Made by a program: the position numbers and the translations under genes
In this document: one piece after another, positions 9,878-16,694 of the stretch
Layout of the letters: the number at the start of each line of letters is the position of its first letter
Numbering within the stretch: position 1 is the stretch's first letter
The notes under the pieces: model-generated
Databases searched by the model: none
Told to the model about the DNA's origin: nothing
The model's input: the letters and a program-made list of their open reading frames with translations, nothing else
DNA from: Pseudoflavonifractor sp. AF19-9AC
Lineage (GTDB): Bacteria > Bacillota > Clostridia > Oscillospirales > Oscillospiraceae
DNA length: 39,092 bases
Reading direction: 5' to 3'
NCBI RefSeq assembly: GCF_003478995.1
Contig: NZ_QUGI01000002.1
Coordinates: 1 to 39,092 of the forward strand

Positions 9878-10043
9878 TTTCCCACAGGACGGTGTCCTGT
9901 GGGGGCCCTTTTTTCTTTCAATCCTCGGGGCGAGTGAATCGCCCCTGCGGAAATTCTTCGCTCCGCTTCGAATTTACGCCGGTTCCCGGCGTCCCGCCTG
10001 CGGCGGGTCCCTGAGGACGCCCCCGCCCACGGAACGTTTTGAC
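9878..10043 (-). mobile_element. Hairpin-rich repeat element at walR, copy B
   Basis: This 166-bp insert begins immediately after the walR stop codon and ends where tail copy B starts. Hairpins visible: 9881-9903 (10-bp stem), GGGGCGA/TCGCCCC just before the core, the palindromic core at 9944-9981 (AAATTC and GAATTT arms), CGCCGG/CCGGCG and CCCGCC/GGCGGG after it. With the 65-bp tail it makes a 231-bp tandem unit; the next unit is 229 bp. No coding potential is apparent. Confidence 0.62.
9881..9914 (+). terminator. Plus-strand terminator-like hairpin in element copy B
   Basis: It has the same 10-bp stem and GGT loop as in copy A, followed on the plus strand by GGCCC and six T. It is oriented against walR-walK. 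Confidence 0.42.
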
Positions 10044-10748
10044 TCAGCCCCCGAACAGGTACCCCATTCCACGCTTGGTCACAATAAACTTGGGCGAGGC
10101 GGGGTCGTCCTCAATTTTCTCCCGCAGCCGACGCACGGCCACGTCCACCGCCCGCACGTCGCCCACATAGCCCTCATAGTTCCACACGTGCTCCATGAGA
10201 GCCTCCCGGGAAAACACCTTCCCCGGCTGGGCGGCCAGGTAGCAGATGAGGTCATACTCCCGCTGGGTCAGTTCCAGCGGCCGGCCGTCCTTGGTCACCA
10301 CCGCCTTCTCCCGGTCGATGGTCACCCGGCCCAGGCGGAGCACGTCTCCGCTCTCCTCCGCCTGAGCGGCGGGGGGTGCCATTTCCACCCGGCGGATGTT
10401 GGCCTTGACCCGGGCCAGCAGCTCCCGCATGGAGAAGGGCTTGGTGATATAGTCGTCTGCCCCCAGCTCCAGGCCCAGGACCTTGTCCGCCTCCTCCTCC
10501 CGTGCCGTCAGCATGAGGATGGGGGTGGAGCTGCCCGACTGGCGCACCTTGCGGCACACGTCAAAGCCGTTCATACCAGGCAGCATCAGGTCCAGCAAAA
10601 TGAGGTCGGGGTTCTGCTCCAGGGCAAGCTGCAGCCCGGTGGGGCCGTCGTAGGCCTCCAGGGTGTCATAGCCCTCCCGGCTCAGATTAAAGGACAGAAT
10701 GTCCACAATGTTCTGTTCGTCCTCCACAATGAGAATGGTCTTTCCCAT
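10044..10748 (-). CDS. walR: Cell-wall response regulator WalR (OmpR family)
   Basis: WalR is the DNA-binding partner of WalK and controls cell-wall hydrolase and related genes. The 234-residue protein has a receiver domain (1-120) with acidic pocket ED at 9-10, phospho-acceptor Asp53 (LLDLMLPG) and Lys in TKPFS. A winged-helix domain follows (about 135-234), with the EYDLICYLA and VDVAVRRLREKI helices typical of WalR. AAGGAGG lies 6 nt before the ATG at 10748. The gene's last 21 codons are repeated twice downstream, each time with a hairpin-rich insert, but the gene itself is full length. The nudix gene is 34 bp upstream, so the operon starts there. Confidence 0.96.
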   Translation of the reverse strand: MGKTILIVEDEQNIVDILSFNLSREGYDTLEAYDGPTGLQLALEQNPDLILLDLMLPGMNGFDVCRKVRQSGSSTPILMLTAREEEADKVLGLELGADDYITKPFSMRELLARVKANIRRVEMAPPAAQAEESGDVLRLGRVTIDREKAVVTKDGRPLELTQREYDLICYLAAQPGKVFSREALMEHVWNYEGYVGDVRAVDVAVRRLREKIEDDPASPKFIVTKRGMGYLFGG

Positions 10749-10782
10749 GGGTGCCTCCTTGTCTCTCTGAGGCCGCCGGAGC

Positions 10783-11325
10783 TTACAGCCCCAGCAGCGT
10801 CTTGACCTTCAGGGTGGTGGCAATGGTTTTGGCGTCGGTGATGGTGCCGTCCATCACTTGCTCTACCAGCTGCTGGAAGGACATGGTCACCACATCCAGA
10901 AACTCGTCCTCGTCCAGGTGCTGGTCCCGGCGGCGCAGCCCCCGGGCCAGATACATGTGCAGCGCCTCGTTGCAGAAGCCCGGAGAGGCCAGCATATAGC
11001 CCAGATAGGTCCACTCCTCCGCCTCCAGGCCGGTCTCCTCACTCAGTTCCCGCTGGGCGCCCAGCAGACGGTCCTCCTCCGCGCCGTGGTCCAGCTTGCC
11101 CGCCGGCAGCTCCAGCAGCTCCCGGCCGATGGGGTAGCGGTACTGCCGCACCAGAGTGACCTGGTTGTCCTCATCCAGGGCCAGCACCGCCACGCCGCCG
11201 GGGTGATAGACCACCTCCCGGCTGGCCAGCTTCCCGTCGGGCAGCATGGCCTGGTCCAGGGTCACCTTTATAATATGCCCCTCAAAAATGGTTTTGCTCT
11301 CCACCATGCGCTCGGTAAAATCCAT
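10783..11325 (-). CDS. Nudix hydrolase, ADP-ribose pyrophosphatase type
   Basis: The NudF-like subgroup cleaves ADP-ribose to AMP and ribose 5-phosphate. The 180-residue protein has the family N-terminus (FEGHIIKV), the substrate strand VRQYRYPIGRELLELPAGKL and a Nudix box (about 75-100) ending RELSEETGL. The box is two residues longer than the standard G-x5-E-x7-RE spacing, so the loop between the glycine and RE is extended; the catalytic RExxEE residues are intact. GGAGC lies before the ATG at 11325. It heads the walRK cluster and has its own promoter at 11439-11467. Substrate is inferred from similarity only. Confidence 0.88.
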   Translation of the reverse strand: MDFTERMVESKTIFEGHIIKVTLDQAMLPDGKLASREVVYHPGGVAVLALDEDNQVTLVRQYRYPIGRELLELPAGKLDHGAEEDRLLGAQRELSEETGLEAEEWTYLGYMLASPGFCNEALHMYLARGLRRRDQHLDEDEFLDVVTMSFQQLVEQVMDGTITDAKTIATTLKVKTLLGL

Positions 11326-11438
11326 TTGCCTTGCTCCTTCCCTTCTCCGCCCCGGATCTCCCGGTGCGCGAAAATCCGGCGCATTGGGAGCAGAAAGGCC
11401 CCGATGCGCCGAAAACGCCTGATGTTCTGTGTTGTTTT

Positions 11439-11467
11439 AGTATAACACATGGGGCCGCCGGGGTAAA
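11439..11467 (-). promoter_or_regulatory. Promoter of the nudix-walRK cluster
   Basis: Minus-strand TTTACC (11462-11467), 17 nt, TATACT (11439-11444). It lies about 115 bp before the nudix start codon and is the only good promoter seen ahead of the whole walR-murI cluster. Confidence 0.6.
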
Positions 11468-11506
11468 GGCGAAAGGTTCCATCCCGGGAAAATTTCCTGT
11501 TTCGTC

Positions 11507-11535
11507 TGTACGAACGGGTGTCAAAGCGGTATAAT
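11507..11535 (+). promoter_or_regulatory. Possible promoter of the GNAT gene
   Basis: A perfect TATAAT at 11530-11535 lies 50 bp before the gene, but the -35 region is poor. Only the -10 box is convincing. Confidence 0.45.
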
Positions 11536-11584
11536 CAGTCACATACTCCAGTTTTCCCCGTTTTCCACGAAAGGAGCTGCTTTT

Positions 11585-12079
11585 ATGATTCGACCTGCCC
11601 GTCCCTCTGATTTCGACGAAATCTTGGAAATTTATGACGCCGCCCGCCGCTTCATGAAGGCCTCGGGCAATCCCACCCAGTGGGGCGATACGGAGCCCAG
11701 GGTAGAGCAGGTGCTGGAGGATATCCGCCTGAGGCAGAGCTATGTGGTGGAACTGGATGGGAGACTCCAGGCCGTCTTTGCCATGATCCCCGGGGAGGAC
11801 CCCACCTACAAGGTCATTGAGGGGGCCTGGCTGGATGACGCCCCCTACTGTGCGGTCCACCGGGTGGCCAGCCGGGGCGAGGTGCCCGGCCTGGCTACGG
11901 AGATTTTCCGCTGGGTGCTGGCTCAGCACCCCAATGTGCGCATTGACACCCACGACGACAACCATCCCATGCAGCACGTGCTGGAGAAAAACGGATTTGT
12001 CCGCTGCGGTCGTATCTGGACCCTCAGCGGCTCACCCCGCATTGCCTATCAGCGGCACTCCGGCTCCGACCACATCTGA
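11585..12079 (+). CDS. GNAT-family N-acetyltransferase
   Basis: This is a cytoplasmic acetyl-CoA-dependent acyltransferase of unknown substrate. The 164-residue protein starts MIRPARPSDFDEILEIYDAA, the common GNAT alpha-1 opening. It has the central strand (YVVELDGRLQAVFAMI), the acetyl-CoA loop region around RGEVPGLA, and the C-terminal NHPMQHVLEKNGFVRCGRIW, where the NGF motif marks the typical GNAT end. AAGGAG stands before the ATG. It is a single gene divergent from the nudix gene and ends before a strong hairpin at 12095-12130. Nothing nearby indicates the substrate. Confidence 0.88.
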   Translation: MIRPARPSDFDEILEIYDAARRFMKASGNPTQWGDTEPRVEQVLEDIRLRQSYVVELDGRLQAVFAMIPGEDPTYKVIEGAWLDDAPYCAVHRVASRGEVPGLATEIFRWVLAQHPNVRIDTHDDNHPMQHVLEKNGFVRCGRIWTLSGSPRIAYQRHSGSDHI

Positions 12080-12094
12080 ATCCGTTTTGGAAAC

Positions 12095-12130
12095 GCGCGG
12101 AAAGCCGTCCCGCAGGACGGCTTTCCGCGC
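12095..12130. terminator. Terminator between convergent GNAT and SulP genes
   Basis: A 16-bp perfect stem (12095-12110 with 12115-12130) with a 4-nt loop lies between the two converging genes. The T-tracts are short on both sides, but position and stem strength make it a likely shared terminator. Confidence 0.7.
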
Positions 12131-12148
12131 TGATATTATTTACCGTTC

Positions 12149-13810
12149 TTACCCTAGCACCGTCTCGTTTTTTAACTCCAGCGCCCGGGCAATGGCCGCA
12201 TCAATGTTGGGCTGAATGTTCTCCTCTCCCACCAGCTCCAGCATACCCGACTTCCGGAGCACGGACAGAGGCTGCTCATTCACGTGGGAAAGCACCACCT
12301 GAATATTCTTGTCCTTGCACTCGGCATACAGGCGGAGCAGTCCATTGAGGGCCGTAATGTCCATGGCAGGGACCGCCTGCATGCGCAAAATGAGCACCCG
12401 CCGCTGGGTGTCCCGGGTCATGTGGGGGATTTTATCCGCCGCACCGAAGAACATGGGCCCGGTGATCTCATAGACCATCACATGCTCGGGCACGGGCATC
12501 ATCCGCTTCTGGTCTCCGCTTCCCTCCTCCACGTAGTCCCACTCCTTGATCTCTGCCACATCCGCCATCCGCTTCATGAACAGCAGGCAGGCCAGGGACA
12601 GGCCCACCACAATGGCAATCACCAGATCAAACACCACGGTCAGCACAAAGGTCAGCACCAGCACGGCCACATCGCTTTTGGGGGCAAGCTTTACCATGCG
12701 CACCACCGTACGCCAGCCGCTCATGTTATAGGCCACCTGGAACAGGATAGCCGCAATGCAGGGCATGGGGATCAGCGCCGCATAGGGCATGAGCAGCACC
12801 ATCACCAGCAGCAAAACCACAGCGTGCACCATGCCGGCAACGGGAGAACGCCCGCCGTTTTTCACATTGGCTGCCGTACGGGCAATGGCACCGGTGGCGG
12901 GGATTCCGCCGAACAGCGCCGAGGCGGCGTTGCCCACGCCCTGGGCCACCAGCTCCATGTTGGAGTTATGGCGGGCCCCGATCATCTCGTCTGCTACCAC
13001 GGCGGACAACAGGGATTCAATGGCGGCCAGCACCGCGATGGTAAAGGCATCCGGCAGCACCGCCGCCACCGTGGCGTAGGAAAAGTCCGGCATCTGGAAG
13101 GAGGGCAGGGCGCCGGAAATGGTGTAGAGGTCGCCGATGGTAAAGACCGGAAGGTCAAAGCCCCTGACCACCCCGGCGGTTACCAGAACCGCAATCAGGG
13201 AGGCCGGAATGGTTCGGACCAGCTTGGGCCACACAATGAGAACTGCCAGGGCCAGCACTCCCACCCCAACCGCCCAGGGGTTTGCCGTATGGGCGGTGCG
13301 CAGAACCTCCTCCACCTTTTCCACCGTCTCCACCGGCGCATTCTGAAAGGTCAGGCCAAAAAAGTCCTTCAACTGGCCGATCAGAATGGTCACGGCAATG
13401 CCCGCGGTAAATCCGGCGGTAATGGTGTAGGGAATAAACTTGATCATGCTGCCCATGCGGAGCACACCCATGAGAATCAGCATGATGCCCGCCAGCACCG
13501 TGGCGGTGGCCAGACCGGTCATGCCGCTGCGCAGCACAATGCCCGCCACAATGGTGGCAAAGGCAGCGGTGGGTCCGGCAATCTGCACCTTGCTGCCGCC
13601 CAGGGCGGAAATCACAAAGCCCGCCACAATGGCCGTATAGAGGCCCTGCTCCGGGGACACCCCTGAGGCCAGGGCCAGGGCAATGGACAGGGGCAGGGCA
13701 ATAATGGCCACAATAATTCCTGCAATCAGATCTTTTACAAAGCTTTCTCGGGAATAATGCTTCAGGGAATACACCAGCTGCGGGGTCAGCGTTTGCATCA
13801 GCGTTCGCAT
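12149..13810 (-). CDS. SulP-family anion transporter with STAS domain
   Basis: SulP proteins move inorganic anions (sulfate, bicarbonate and others) across the membrane. The 553-residue protein has many hydrophobic helices from residue ~20 to ~400, including the LIAGIIVAIIALPLSIALALASG and GPTAAFATI signatures. A cytoplasmic C-terminal STAS domain (about 430-545, with the MDITALNGL region) follows. The ATG at 13810 is chosen because GAGAGGAG lies just upstream; an in-frame TTG at 13828 would place that ribosome site inside the gene. It is transcribed alone from a promoter at 13850-13878. The transported ion cannot be told from sequence. Confidence 0.93.
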   Translation of the reverse strand: MRTLMQTLTPQLVYSLKHYSRESFVKDLIAGIIVAIIALPLSIALALASGVSPEQGLYTAIVAGFVISALGGSKVQIAGPTAAFATIVAGIVLRSGMTGLATATVLAGIMLILMGVLRMGSMIKFIPYTITAGFTAGIAVTILIGQLKDFFGLTFQNAPVETVEKVEEVLRTAHTANPWAVGVGVLALAVLIVWPKLVRTIPASLIAVLVTAGVVRGFDLPVFTIGDLYTISGALPSFQMPDFSYATVAAVLPDAFTIAVLAAIESLLSAVVADEMIGARHNSNMELVAQGVGNAASALFGGIPATGAIARTAANVKNGGRSPVAGMVHAVVLLLVMVLLMPYAALIPMPCIAAILFQVAYNMSGWRTVVRMVKLAPKSDVAVLVLTFVLTVVFDLVIAIVVGLSLACLLFMKRMADVAEIKEWDYVEEGSGDQKRMMPVPEHVMVYEITGPMFFGAADKIPHMTRDTQRRVLILRMQAVPAMDITALNGLLRLYAECKDKNIQVVLSHVNEQPLSVLRKSGMLELVGEENIQPNIDAAIARALELKNETVLG

Positions 13811-13849
13811 AAGCGCGCTCCTCTCCAATTATTAACACACAACCTCCCC

Positions 13850-13878
13850 ATCATAATATGATCGCTCCACTTTTTCAA
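13850..13878 (-). promoter_or_regulatory. Promoter of the SulP gene
   Basis: Minus-strand TTGAAA (13873-13878), 17 nt, TATGAT (13850-13855), about 40 bp before the start codon. Confidence 0.68.
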
Positions 13879-13967
13879 GCCGATCTTTCCCTTTCCACGC
13901 AGATATGCCTATGGAGCTTCCCAAAAGCATCAAACCGCCGTTTCTTCTCGCACTCCCCCCTCTTCAA

Positions 13968-14057
13968 CGCAAAAACAGCCCGCCCCAATAGGGGCGGGCT
14001 GTTCTCAACATTCTTATTCTTCAGCCAGGGTCTTGGCAGCGGCAATGGCCTTCTCCT
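13968..14057 (-). pseudogene. Duplicated 3' tail and terminator of the EF-G-like gene
   Basis: These 90 bp match 14297-14386 with four mismatches, one in the coding part (a synonymous GAG/GAA) and three in the spacer between stop and terminator. They carry the last 15 codons (AQEKAIAAAKTLAEE), the stop and the complete terminator hairpin (13971-14003). There is no start signal. They are separated from the real gene end by a 239-bp insert. Confidence 0.88.
13971..14003 (-). terminator. Duplicated copy of the EF-G-like gene terminator
   Basis: It has the same 13-bp GC-rich stem and AATA loop as 14300-14332, followed on the minus strand by five T. It could end any transcript that reads through the insert. 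Confidence 0.75.
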
Positions 14058-14296
14058 TCGTCGGGTCAAAGTCCGCTCCGCTCGGAACGTGCCGACAAGC
14101 GGCCATTCTTCACTCCGCTTCCTTGCCCCTCCTCTTCGACGCAAACCCGTTGCGCTGGGCTTTGCGTCGAGGCCGCCTTCGGCGGCTGTCCGGGAGGACA
14201 AGCCTCTCTTTCATGCTGGGCGGAACTAAGTTCCGCCTGCGCAAATTCTTCGCTTCGCTCCGAATTTATGGCGCTGGCGCGCCACTCGGATTGTCC
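14058..14296 (-). mobile_element. Hairpin-rich repeat element at the EF-G-like gene
   Basis: This 239-bp non-coding insert lies between the two copies of the gene's tail. Visible stems include GACGCAAA/TTTGCGTC (15-nt loop), GCCGCC/GGCGGC, TGTCC/GGACA and GGCGGAAC/GTTCCGCC. A 38-bp core at 14236-14273 follows, with AAATTC and GAATTT arms. The core differs from the walR-element core (9944-9981) at five positions of 38, and in both cases a hairpin immediately precedes it. The rest of the two elements is not alignable but has the same style. Mobility is inferred. Confidence 0.6.
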
Positions 14297-14299
14297 CGC

Positions 14300-14332
14300 A
14301 AAAACAGCCCGCCCCAATAGGGGCGGGCTGTT
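14300..14332 (-). terminator. Terminator of the EF-G-like gene
   Basis: A 13-bp stem (14303-14315 with 14320-14332), AATA loop, then a T-run on the minus strand. It begins about 10 nt after the stop codon. Confidence 0.9.
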
Positions 14333-14342
14333 CTCACAGTTC

Positions 14343-16415
14343 TTATTCCTCAGCCAGGGTCTTGGCAGCGGCAATGGCCTTCTCCTGGGCCGCGGGAGGA
14401 CAATCCTCGTAGCGGACGAAGTGGAAGGTGTAGGAGCCGCGGGACTGGGTCATGGCCCGCAGGTCGATGGCATAGGAGGCCATCTCAGCCATGGGCACCT
14501 CAGCCTCAATGACCTGGTCGCCGTCGCCGGTGGGGGTCATACCCATAACGCGGCCGCGGCGCTTATTGAGATCGCCGATGACGTCGCCCATGTAGCTGTC
14601 GGGCACGGTGACCTTCAGCTCGCCCACGGGCTCCAGCAGCACGGGGTTGGCCTCGGGCATGGCGGCCTTGTAGGACAGCTGAGCGGCGGTCTTGAAGGCG
14701 ATTTCCGAGGAGTCCACGGGGTGGTAGCTTCCGTCATACAGCACAGCCTTCAGGTTGACCACCGGATAGCCGGCCAGAGGTCCGTGGAGGCAGGCCTCAC
14801 GCAGGCCCTTCTCAACAGCGGGGAAGAAGTTCTTGGGCACGGAGCCGCCGAAGACTTCCTCGGCAAAGACCATCTGCTCCTCCTCGGGGTTGGGCTCGAA
14901 GCGGATCCACACGTCACCGAACTGACCGGAACCGCCGGTCTGCTTCTTATGACGGCCCTGCTTCTGGACGGTCTTGCGAATCTTCTCACGGTAGGGAACG
15001 CGGGGTGCCTTCAGCTCCACGTCCACATTGAAGCGGCTCTTCAGCTTGGCCACCAGCACGTCCACCTGGATATCACCGGCGGCGTAGATGACCATCTGGT
15101 GAGTCTCGGCGTTGTTGACCACAGTGAAGGAGGGATCCTCCTCGTTGAGGCGGTTGAGGCCCTGGGCCACCTTGTCCTCCTGGCCGCGGGTCTTGGGGGC
15201 GATAGCCACGGAGTAGCAGGGCTCCGCGAAGGGGATCTGCTTAAGGGCCACCACCTTACGGGGGTCACACAGGGTGTCGCCGGTCTTCACCCGCTCCATC
15301 TTGCCGATGGCGCCGATGTCGCCGCAGCCCAGCTCCTTGACCTCCTCAGCCTTCTTGCCCCGCATGACGTACAGGCGGCCCAGCTTCTCGGTGTTGCCGG
15401 TGCGGGCGTTGACCAGAGTCAGGTCAGAGGTGATGACGCCGGAGAGAACCTTGATATAGGAGTACTTGCCGTACTGGTCGGAAACGGTCTTGAACACGAA
15501 AGCGGTGGGCACGCCGCCGGGGGAGACCACGAACTCCTCGGTCTCGCCGTCCTGACGGGTGGCCTTGTGGTAGTTGCCCTCCATGGGAGTGGGCAGCAGC
15601 TCCACAATGTAGTCCATGAGCATCAGGGAGCCCATGGTGTTGACGGCGGAGCCGCACAGCACCGGGAACAGGGACAGCTCCCGCACGCCCTGGCGCAGGC
15701 CCTGGATCATCTCAGCGTAGGTGAAGTCCTCGCCGGAGAAGAACTTGTCCATGAACTCCTCGCTGGTCTCAGCCACGGACTCCTTCAGAGCGTCGTTGAA
15801 CTGAGTGATGACGTCCTCCTTGCCCTCGGGAATCTCGATCTCTTCCCGCTTGCCGTTGCGCATCTCATAGGCGCGCTTGTTCAGGACGTCGATGATGCCG
15901 ATGACCTTCTTGTTGTCGTCCCAGATGGGCACAACCAGAGGAGCGATCTTGTTGCCGTACTTGGCGCGCAGGGCGTCGAAGGTGGCGTTATAGTCGGAGT
16001 TGTCCTCATCGGTCTTGGAGATATAGATAAAGCGGGGCATATTCCGCTCTTCACAGTACTTCCAGGCCTTCTCCAGTCCCACGGAGATGCCGTCCTTGGC
16101 GGAGCAGACAATGATGGCGGCGTCGGCGGCACGCAGGGCCTCCATCACCTCGCCGGAGAAGTCAAAGCTGCCCGGGGTGTCCAGCACGTTGATGTTACAG
16201 CCCTTGAACTCCACGGGGGCGACAGACAGGGAGATGGAAATCTGACGCTTGACCTCCTCGGGGTCGTAGTCGCACACGGTGTTGCCGTCCGCGGCCTTGC
16301 CCATGCGGTCAATGGCGCCGGTCATATAGAGAAGGCTCTCTGCCAAAGCGGTCTTGCCGCTGCCACCGTGGCCCAGCAGGCAGATGTTGCGGATGTTTTG
16401 TACAGAATATCTCAT
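14343..16415 (-). CDS. EF-G-like GTPase (EF-G2/FusA2 type)
   Basis: This is a translational GTPase paralogue of elongation factor G; its precise role is not established. The 690 residues cover the G domain, domain II (about 290-370) and domains III-V through the C-terminal RGSYTFHF. G1 is GHGGSGKT (15-22). G3 reads DTPGS (79-83) in place of the DTPGH of canonical EF-G, so the catalytic histidine is missing. G4 is SKTD (133-136) in place of NKxD. Both changes recall the EF-G2 branch, where DTPGY and TKLD occur. The ATG at 16415 has AAGGAG rather far upstream (about 12 nt). It is a single-gene transcript from the strong promoter at 16494-16522, and its 3' end is duplicated beyond a repeat element. 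Confidence 0.88.
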   Translation of the reverse strand: MRYSVQNIRNICLLGHGGSGKTALAESLLYMTGAIDRMGKAADGNTVCDYDPEEVKRQISISLSVAPVEFKGCNINVLDTPGSFDFSGEVMEALRAADAAIIVCSAKDGISVGLEKAWKYCEERNMPRFIYISKTDEDNSDYNATFDALRAKYGNKIAPLVVPIWDDNKKVIGIIDVLNKRAYEMRNGKREEIEIPEGKEDVITQFNDALKESVAETSEEFMDKFFSGEDFTYAEMIQGLRQGVRELSLFPVLCGSAVNTMGSLMLMDYIVELLPTPMEGNYHKATRQDGETEEFVVSPGGVPTAFVFKTVSDQYGKYSYIKVLSGVITSDLTLVNARTGNTEKLGRLYVMRGKKAEEVKELGCGDIGAIGKMERVKTGDTLCDPRKVVALKQIPFAEPCYSVAIAPKTRGQEDKVAQGLNRLNEEDPSFTVVNNAETHQMVIYAAGDIQVDVLVAKLKSRFNVDVELKAPRVPYREKIRKTVQKQGRHKKQTGGSGQFGDVWIRFEPNPEEEQMVFAEEVFGGSVPKNFFPAVEKGLREACLHGPLAGYPVVNLKAVLYDGSYHPVDSSEIAFKTAAQLSYKAAMPEANPVLLEPVGELKVTVPDSYMGDVIGDLNKRRGRVMGMTPTGDGDQVIEAEVPMAEMASYAIDLRAMTQSRGSYTFHFVRYEDCPPAAQEKAIAAAKTLAEE

Positions 16416-16493
16416 ATCTTGGTTCCACTCCTTATGTTTGGGCTATTGCGACGCTCCCGGTCCAAGTTCGGGAGACGTTACATGCTGTTGGTT

Positions 16494-16522
16494 ATTATAC
16501 ATTAAAATCCCCCCGGTGACAA
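16494..16522 (-). promoter_or_regulatory. Promoter of the EF-G-like gene
   Basis: Minus-strand TTGTCA (16517-16522), 17 nt, perfect TATAAT (16494-16499). The ~70-nt leader contains a short CTCCCG/CGGGAG hairpin. Confidence 0.82.
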
Positions 16523-16646
16523 CTCTTTTTTTGGCAGGGCGACAGGAGGCTCCCCAACCACTTGCCGGATACTCCATTATTTTTTCGTGAAAAGTGCCCA
16601 AACCCCGAAAAACACTCTAAATTCCCCCGGATTCCCTTAGAAAGGC

Positions 16647-16681
16647 AAAAAAATAACCTTCGGCAAAAAGCCGAAGGTTAT
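16647..16681 (-). terminator. Terminator of the sigma/anti-sigma operon
   Basis: A 12-bp perfect stem (16653-16664 with 16670-16681) and A5 loop, followed on the minus strand by a run of T. It lies 14 bp after the anti-sigma stop. Confidence 0.92.
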
Positions 16682-16694
16682 CCTGTTTTGTCCT

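Noticed and set aside
9584..10108. CRISPR-like array from repeated blocks between walR and walK
   Set aside because: The repeat units are ~230 bp, only two to three copies, and the intervening sequence is itself repeated, unlike unique spacers.
14058..14296. Intact insertion sequence at the EF-G-like gene
   Set aside because: There is no transposase frame, the insert is only 239 bp, it has no terminal inverted repeats, and the 90-bp duplicated flank is far longer than a normal transposon target duplication.
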